Below, in pieces: positions 60,942 through 64,000 of a DNA stretch of 64,000 bases. The position numbers were made by a program, and so were the translations under genes. The stretch spans positions 37,766-101,765 of the forward strand of contig NZ_SNWE01000016.1 in NCBI RefSeq assembly GCF_004362395.1. Reading direction: 5' to 3'. The notes under the pieces were generated by a model that did no database searches, was not told the DNA's origin, and was given only the letters and a program-made list of their open reading frames with translations. Origin of the DNA: Salegentibacter sp. 24. GTDB lineage: Bacteria > Bacteroidota > Bacteroidia > Flavobacteriales > Flavobacteriaceae. The first letter of the stretch is position 1; every line of letters starts with the position of its first letter.

Positions 60942-61829
60942 TTAATTAGAGTTAACGTGATCATAAATCATTTTAGAAATTTCTGAAAGCATTTTAGTTC
61001 CGGCCTGCATATTTTCCATATTTTTAGATAATAGCACCAAAACGTACTGTTTTCCATCTGGCAATTCGACTAAAGCTGAATCGTGATGGACCCCAGTGAT
61101 CCATCCAGTTTTATTGGCAATTTTTAAATTTTCAGGAAGTAAAGCTGGAATAACATCAGTATGTTTTTGTCTATATAAAATATCCAGCATTTTCTGATCG
61201 CATACAGGACTCACTGCAATACCTTTTGCCAAGGCTTCAAAAATTAGCATCAAATCATATGCGGTTGTCGTATTGCTTAAACCTGCCTCATAAGCTTTTA
61301 TATCTTCTACACCGCGTAATACATTTATGTTTGTGGCTCCGAGGTTTTTCATTGTTTTATTTACATTTTTTGCATCAACAAGCTCAATTAAAATATTAGT
61401 AGCAAGGTTGCTGCTGTTAATTATCATATCCACAGTTAGGTTTTCAATGCTTCTTTTATTTCCTATTAGCGCATAGAGATGTTCACCACTGTCGCGACCA
61501 AGTTCCAGGGAATAAGAACTTCCATCTAAGATGCTTATGAATTCATTTTTGATTGTAAGAGAATCCTGAAGTGAAAATTTTCCTTCGGAAGCCTGTTTAA
61601 AAACTTCGATCATTACGGGCGTTTTCATCGTACTTGCCGCGTGAAAATCCTTTTTTTCCTGAATTAGAATGCTATCATTTTTTTTCGAAAGATTCTTAAA
61701 AGCAATAGCAAATTCACCCTGATTCCTCTTAAAAATATTAGTGATTTGCTCCTGAAGTTCTTCTGTAGAGCTCTGTGCATGGGAAATTAGACCATAAAAA
61801 AGAAATAAGAATATCGCAAAGATTTTCAT
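60942..61829 (-). CDS. class A beta-lactamase-like serine hydrolase
   Basis: A 295-residue periplasmic protein (signal peptide ending SHAQ, residue 19). The active-site motifs of class A enzymes are present: S66-T-M-K69, S139-S-N141 in place of SDN, and K240-T-G-W243. The omega-loop region reads LRGVEDIKAYEAGLSNTTT, without a clear E166-x-x-x-N motif, as in the broader beta-lactamase2 group. It may be a weak beta-lactamase or a peptidoglycan/peptide hydrolase. It sits between deoD (44 bases upstream) and the DUF1080 gene. Confidence 0.85.
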   Translation of the reverse strand: MKIFAIFLFLFYGLISHAQSSTEELQEQITNIFKRNQGEFAIAFKNLSKKNDSILIQEKKDFHAASTMKTPVMIEVFKQASEGKFSLQDSLTIKNEFISILDGSSYSLELGRDSGEHLYALIGNKRSIENLTVDMIINSSNLATNILIELVDAKNVNKTMKNLGATNINVLRGVEDIKAYEAGLSNTTTAYDLMLIFEALAKGIAVSPVCDQKMLDILYRQKHTDVIPALLPENLKIANKTGWITGVHHDSALVELPDGKQYVLVLLSKNMENMQAGTKMLSEISKMIYDHVNSN

Positions 61830-61873
61830 TGTAAGGATTTACCTCGAATTTAATGAAATTTAGGTAAACAAGC

Positions 61874-62572
61874 TTACATACTGCCTAGAGCAATTTCGAC
61901 CATTCGGCTAAAACTCTGTTCCCTGGCTTTGGATGGAAGATGTTCGCCGGTAACCATAGAATCTGAAATAGTTAAAACCGAAAGTGCCTGGACCTTATAT
62001 TTTGCAGCTACGGTATAAAGGCCAGCGGTTTCCATCTCTACACATAACACTCCATATTCCGCCCACTTTTCGTAGTTTAGGGTATTTTCTTCATAGAAAA
62101 TATCAGATGATAATACATTTCCGGCTCGTATTGGTATCTGATTATTTTTAGAGAAATTAACCGCATTTATAAATAATTCATAATTTACAGTAGGAGCGTA
62201 ATCTGCATGTTGAAATTTAGCTTTGTTAAACCCTGAATTTGAGGAAGCTGACATAGCTAAAACAACGTCATTGACCTTTATCTCTTTTTGATAGGAACCG
62301 GCAGAACCAACTCGAATAAGTTTTTTAGCACCGAATTCTGTAATCAATTCCGTACAGTATATCAATGCTGAAGGAATGCCCATTCCGGTTGATTGAACTG
62401 AAACTTTTTTCCCTTTATTAAAACCAGTAAACCCCAGCATTCCGCGAACATCGTTATAACAAATTGCGTTCTCAAGGAAATTCTCAGCAATCCATTTTGC
62501 TCTTAACGGATCTCCGGGAAGTAACACGTTTTCTGCGATATCCCCTTTTTTAGCTTGTATATGTACACTCAT
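61874..62572 (-). CDS. deoD: purine-nucleoside phosphorylase, DeoD type
   Basis: Hexameric enzyme cleaving purine (deoxy)nucleosides with phosphate. The 232-residue length is normal. LPGDPLRAKWIAENF (residues 18-32), STGMGIPSALIY (phosphate loop) and GVLCVEMETAGLY (ribose and base binding, with SDSMVTGE near 204) are diagnostic. It follows deoC by 10 bases: the freed deoxyribose 1-phosphate is fed, after mutase action, to deoxyribose-phosphate aldolase. Confidence 0.95.
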   Translation of the reverse strand: MSVHIQAKKGDIAENVLLPGDPLRAKWIAENFLENAICYNDVRGMLGFTGFNKGKKVSVQSTGMGIPSALIYCTELITEFGAKKLIRVGSAGSYQKEIKVNDVVLAMSASSNSGFNKAKFQHADYAPTVNYELFINAVNFSKNNQIPIRAGNVLSSDIFYEENTLNYEKWAEYGVLCVEMETAGLYTVAAKYKVQALSVLTISDSMVTGEHLPSKAREQSFSRMVEIALGSM

Positions 62573-62582
62573 ATTAATTTTA

Positions 62583-63224
62583 TTACCTTGTTACCAGTTT
62601 AATGCCTGAAGATGTTCCTAACCTGGAAACACCTAATTCTATATATTTAATTGCACTTACACGGTCTTTAATACCCCCGGATGCTTTAATTTGCAACATA
62701 TTGCCTACTATTTTTTTTATTAATTTTATATCCTCAAAAGTGGCTCCAGAAGGTCCAAAGCCCGTAGAAGTCTTTACAAAATCGGCTTTAGCGTTTAATG
62801 CCGCCAGGCAGGCGGCTTCTTTTTCACTATCAGTTAAATAGCAGGTTTCAATAATAACCTTTAGTACTTTTGAATCAATCGTCCTCTTAATTTTAGTAAT
62901 TTCTTTTTCAACATAATCGGTTTCCCAGGATTTCAATTTACCAATATTAAGAACCATATCTATTTCATCTGCCCCTTTAGCTACAGCATCTTTAGCTTCA
63001 AAAACCTTAGCCTCGGTGCTCATACTCCCCAGGGGAAAACCTATTACTGTCGCTATTTTTACATCAGAATCTCGTAAAACTGATTTTGCGACCGGTAAAT
63101 ATGATGGGGGGATGCAAACGGCATAAAATCTATGTTTGATTGCCTCTTGGCATAATTCTTCGAAATCTGCCAAAGTAGCCGTTGGGTGTAATAAGGTGTG
63201 GTCTATATATTTATTGAGATGCAT
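62583..63224 (-). CDS. deoC: deoxyribose-phosphate aldolase
   Basis: Class I aldolase splitting 2-deoxyribose 5-phosphate into acetaldehyde and glyceraldehyde 3-phosphate. The 213-residue TIM barrel has YIDHTLLHP at the start, DEIDMVLNIG with Asp89, FVKTSTGF with the Schiff-base Lys151 and IKASGGI with Lys180. It is the first gene of the minus-strand series. CAAAGCTA at 63244-63251 (TAGCTTTG on the minus strand) is a candidate -7 box 20 bases upstream; no -33 box is clear. The region 63252-63409 is otherwise empty. Confidence 0.96.
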   Translation of the reverse strand: MHLNKYIDHTLLHPTATLADFEELCQEAIKHRFYAVCIPPSYLPVAKSVLRDSDVKIATVIGFPLGSMSTEAKVFEAKDAVAKGADEIDMVLNIGKLKSWETDYVEKEITKIKRTIDSKVLKVIIETCYLTDSEKEAACLAALNAKADFVKTSTGFGPSGATFEDIKLIKKIVGNMLQIKASGGIKDRVSAIKYIELGVSRLGTSSGIKLVTR

Positions 63225-63409
63225 TACTTCTTTTTGATAGCCACAAAGCTAAAACTTTCTAATAGATTTATTTTATGATTGTTCTCAGCTTTGTCATACT
63301 ATATTTCTATTTCTTATATAATCATACGTATGTCCGGTATATACACAGTTTAATATATTTATTGAATTAAGAGCTTAATTACGACCGTATATTTAAAGTT
63401 AAAAATTTG

Positions 63410-64000
63410 TGAAGAACCCCCATTTGTTAGGACAGCTTAGCTGCTAAATTAAGTTCTATTTTTCATTTTTTAAGCAGCATTTCTTTCTTGTTTTAAATAT
63501 CGGTTGATGGGTATTTCATTTTCTATTCCCTGGTGCCTTCTTCTATGGTTGTAAAAATCAAAGTAGTCTCGGAGTTGCCTGTATAAACCTACCCCGGATT
63601 CCGGAGGATTGAGATAGATGTTTTCGTATTTCACACTTCTCCATAAGCGTTCTATAAAAACATTATCGATAGCTCTTCCTTTACCATCCATACTTAATTT
63701 AATATCCCGAGAGAGTATGCTACCAGTAAAGATCTCTGAGGTAAATTGGCTGCCCTGGTCGGTATTAAAGATCTCCGGTTTTCCATGAATACGGATGGCT
63801 TCTTCCACAGTTTCTTTGCACCAATGGGCATCCATGGAATTGGATACTGACCAGTTTAATACATAGCGGCTATGTAGATCGATAACGGCAATTAAGTACA
63901 TAAAACCTTTTCGCATTGGAATGTAAGTGATGTCAGTTGCCCAAACCTGATTGGGACGTTCTACTTTGAGATTTCTTAAGAGATAGGGATATACCTTATG
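63410..64000 (-). mobile_element. IS3-family insertion sequence, one end only
   Basis: The element runs off the window. The visible end begins TGAAGAACCCCCATTTGTTA at 63410, followed by GGACAGC. This resembles the IS3-type terminal repeat (TG-N6-ACCC-N11-GGACA). The transposase reads toward this end and stops 60 bases inside it. The opposite end, the upstream reading frame and the target duplication are outside the window, so subgroup and completeness are not known. Confidence 0.75.
63470..64000 (-). CDS. IS3-family transposase (OrfB/DDE part), 5'-truncated by the window
   Basis: The frame is open to the window end, giving 176 visible residues. It begins HKVYPYLLRNLKVERPNQVW, followed by ATDITYIPM with the first catalytic Asp. 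The second Asp is in FNTDQGSQFTS and the Glu in FIERLWRSVKYE, which completes the DDE set of an rve integrase core. The ending NHRRRHQGIENEIPINRYL is typical of OrfB. In intact IS3 elements it is made as an OrfAB fusion by -1 frameshifting; that site is outside the window. Confidence 0.92.
   Translation of the reverse strand, partial: HKVYPYLLRNLKVERPNQVWATDITYIPMRKGFMYLIAVIDLHSRYVLNWSVSNSMDAHWCKETVEEAIRIHGKPEIFNTDQGSQFTSEIFTGSILSRDIKLSMDGKGRAIDNVFIERLWRSVKYENIYLNPPESGVGLYRQLRDYFDFYNHRRRHQGIENEIPINRYLKQERNAA

Overview
The window is a contiguous piece of an AT-rich chromosome from a member of the Bacteroidota, most probably a marine Flavobacteriaceae of the Gramella/Christiangramia, Salegentibacter or Zunongwangia type. 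The reasons are a type IX secretion (T9SS) C-terminal sorting domain, a lipoprotein TamA homologue (TamL) next to TamB, Bacteroidota promoters of the form TTTG-N19/20-TAnnTTTG (best seen upstream of the FKBP gene, the tRNA-Arg gene and the XRE regulator), almost no Shine-Dalgarno sequences, and many DUF4402, DUF1080 and OmpA-type proteins. The genus is inference; the family-level call is well supported. Layout: 1-2748 holds the end of parC and mscL. 2752-5579 holds a small lipoprotein, an XRE regulator divergent from an M14 peptidase with six operator-like palindromes between and inside the promoters, and an Lrp regulator. 5675-10460 holds PEP carboxylase, DinB-like, YihY and DJ-1/PfpI genes. 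10538-15322 pairs an M19 dipeptidase with a divergent three-gene amide-ligase operon (RimK-like ATP-grasp, GCS2-like ligase, N-formylglutamate amidohydrolase-like). 15394-21072 holds OsmC, FKBP isomerase, a Tat-exported Gfo/Idh/MocA oxidoreductase, a 3D-domain lipoprotein overlapping a GluR0-like potassium channel, a SMP-30-like protein and two very small membrane proteins. 21177-26515 holds an ACT-like putative regulator divergent from aspartate kinase, a glycosyltransferase and an SLC13 transporter. 26650-30394 is a tight operon of a Gre-like factor, a gluconokinase/6-phosphogluconate dehydrogenase fusion and a GntP gluconate permease.

The most unusual region is 30396-39788 on the minus strand: four DUF4402 pilin-like subunits, a PapD-like periplasmic chaperone, a 1198-residue Ig-domain protein with a T9SS sorting signal, and a large outer-membrane protein resembling a fimbrial usher. 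Together they look like a chaperone-usher-type surface fibre system adapted to the Bacteroidota. A strong terminator-like hairpin after the second subunit would make that subunit more abundant than the downstream assembly genes. I know of no experimental description of such a system in this phylum, so it is the main candidate for a new system.

From 40050 onward the content is mostly housekeeping: DoxX, OmpA-like lipoprotein, TamB/TamL envelope biogenesis, a Crp/Fnr regulator, an old-yellow-enzyme reductase, uracil phosphoribosyltransferase, universal stress protein, tRNA-Arg(TCT), a lipid glycosylation cluster (LAB_N protein plus GT39 transferase), mannose-6-phosphate isomerase, and a minus-strand run from deoC and deoD through a class A beta-lactamase-like protein, a DUF1080 protein and an aldo/keto reductase. 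The window ends inside an IS3-family insertion sequence. The only gene-poor stretch over 450 bp besides short regulatory gaps is 41791-42607, which may carry a decayed gene.
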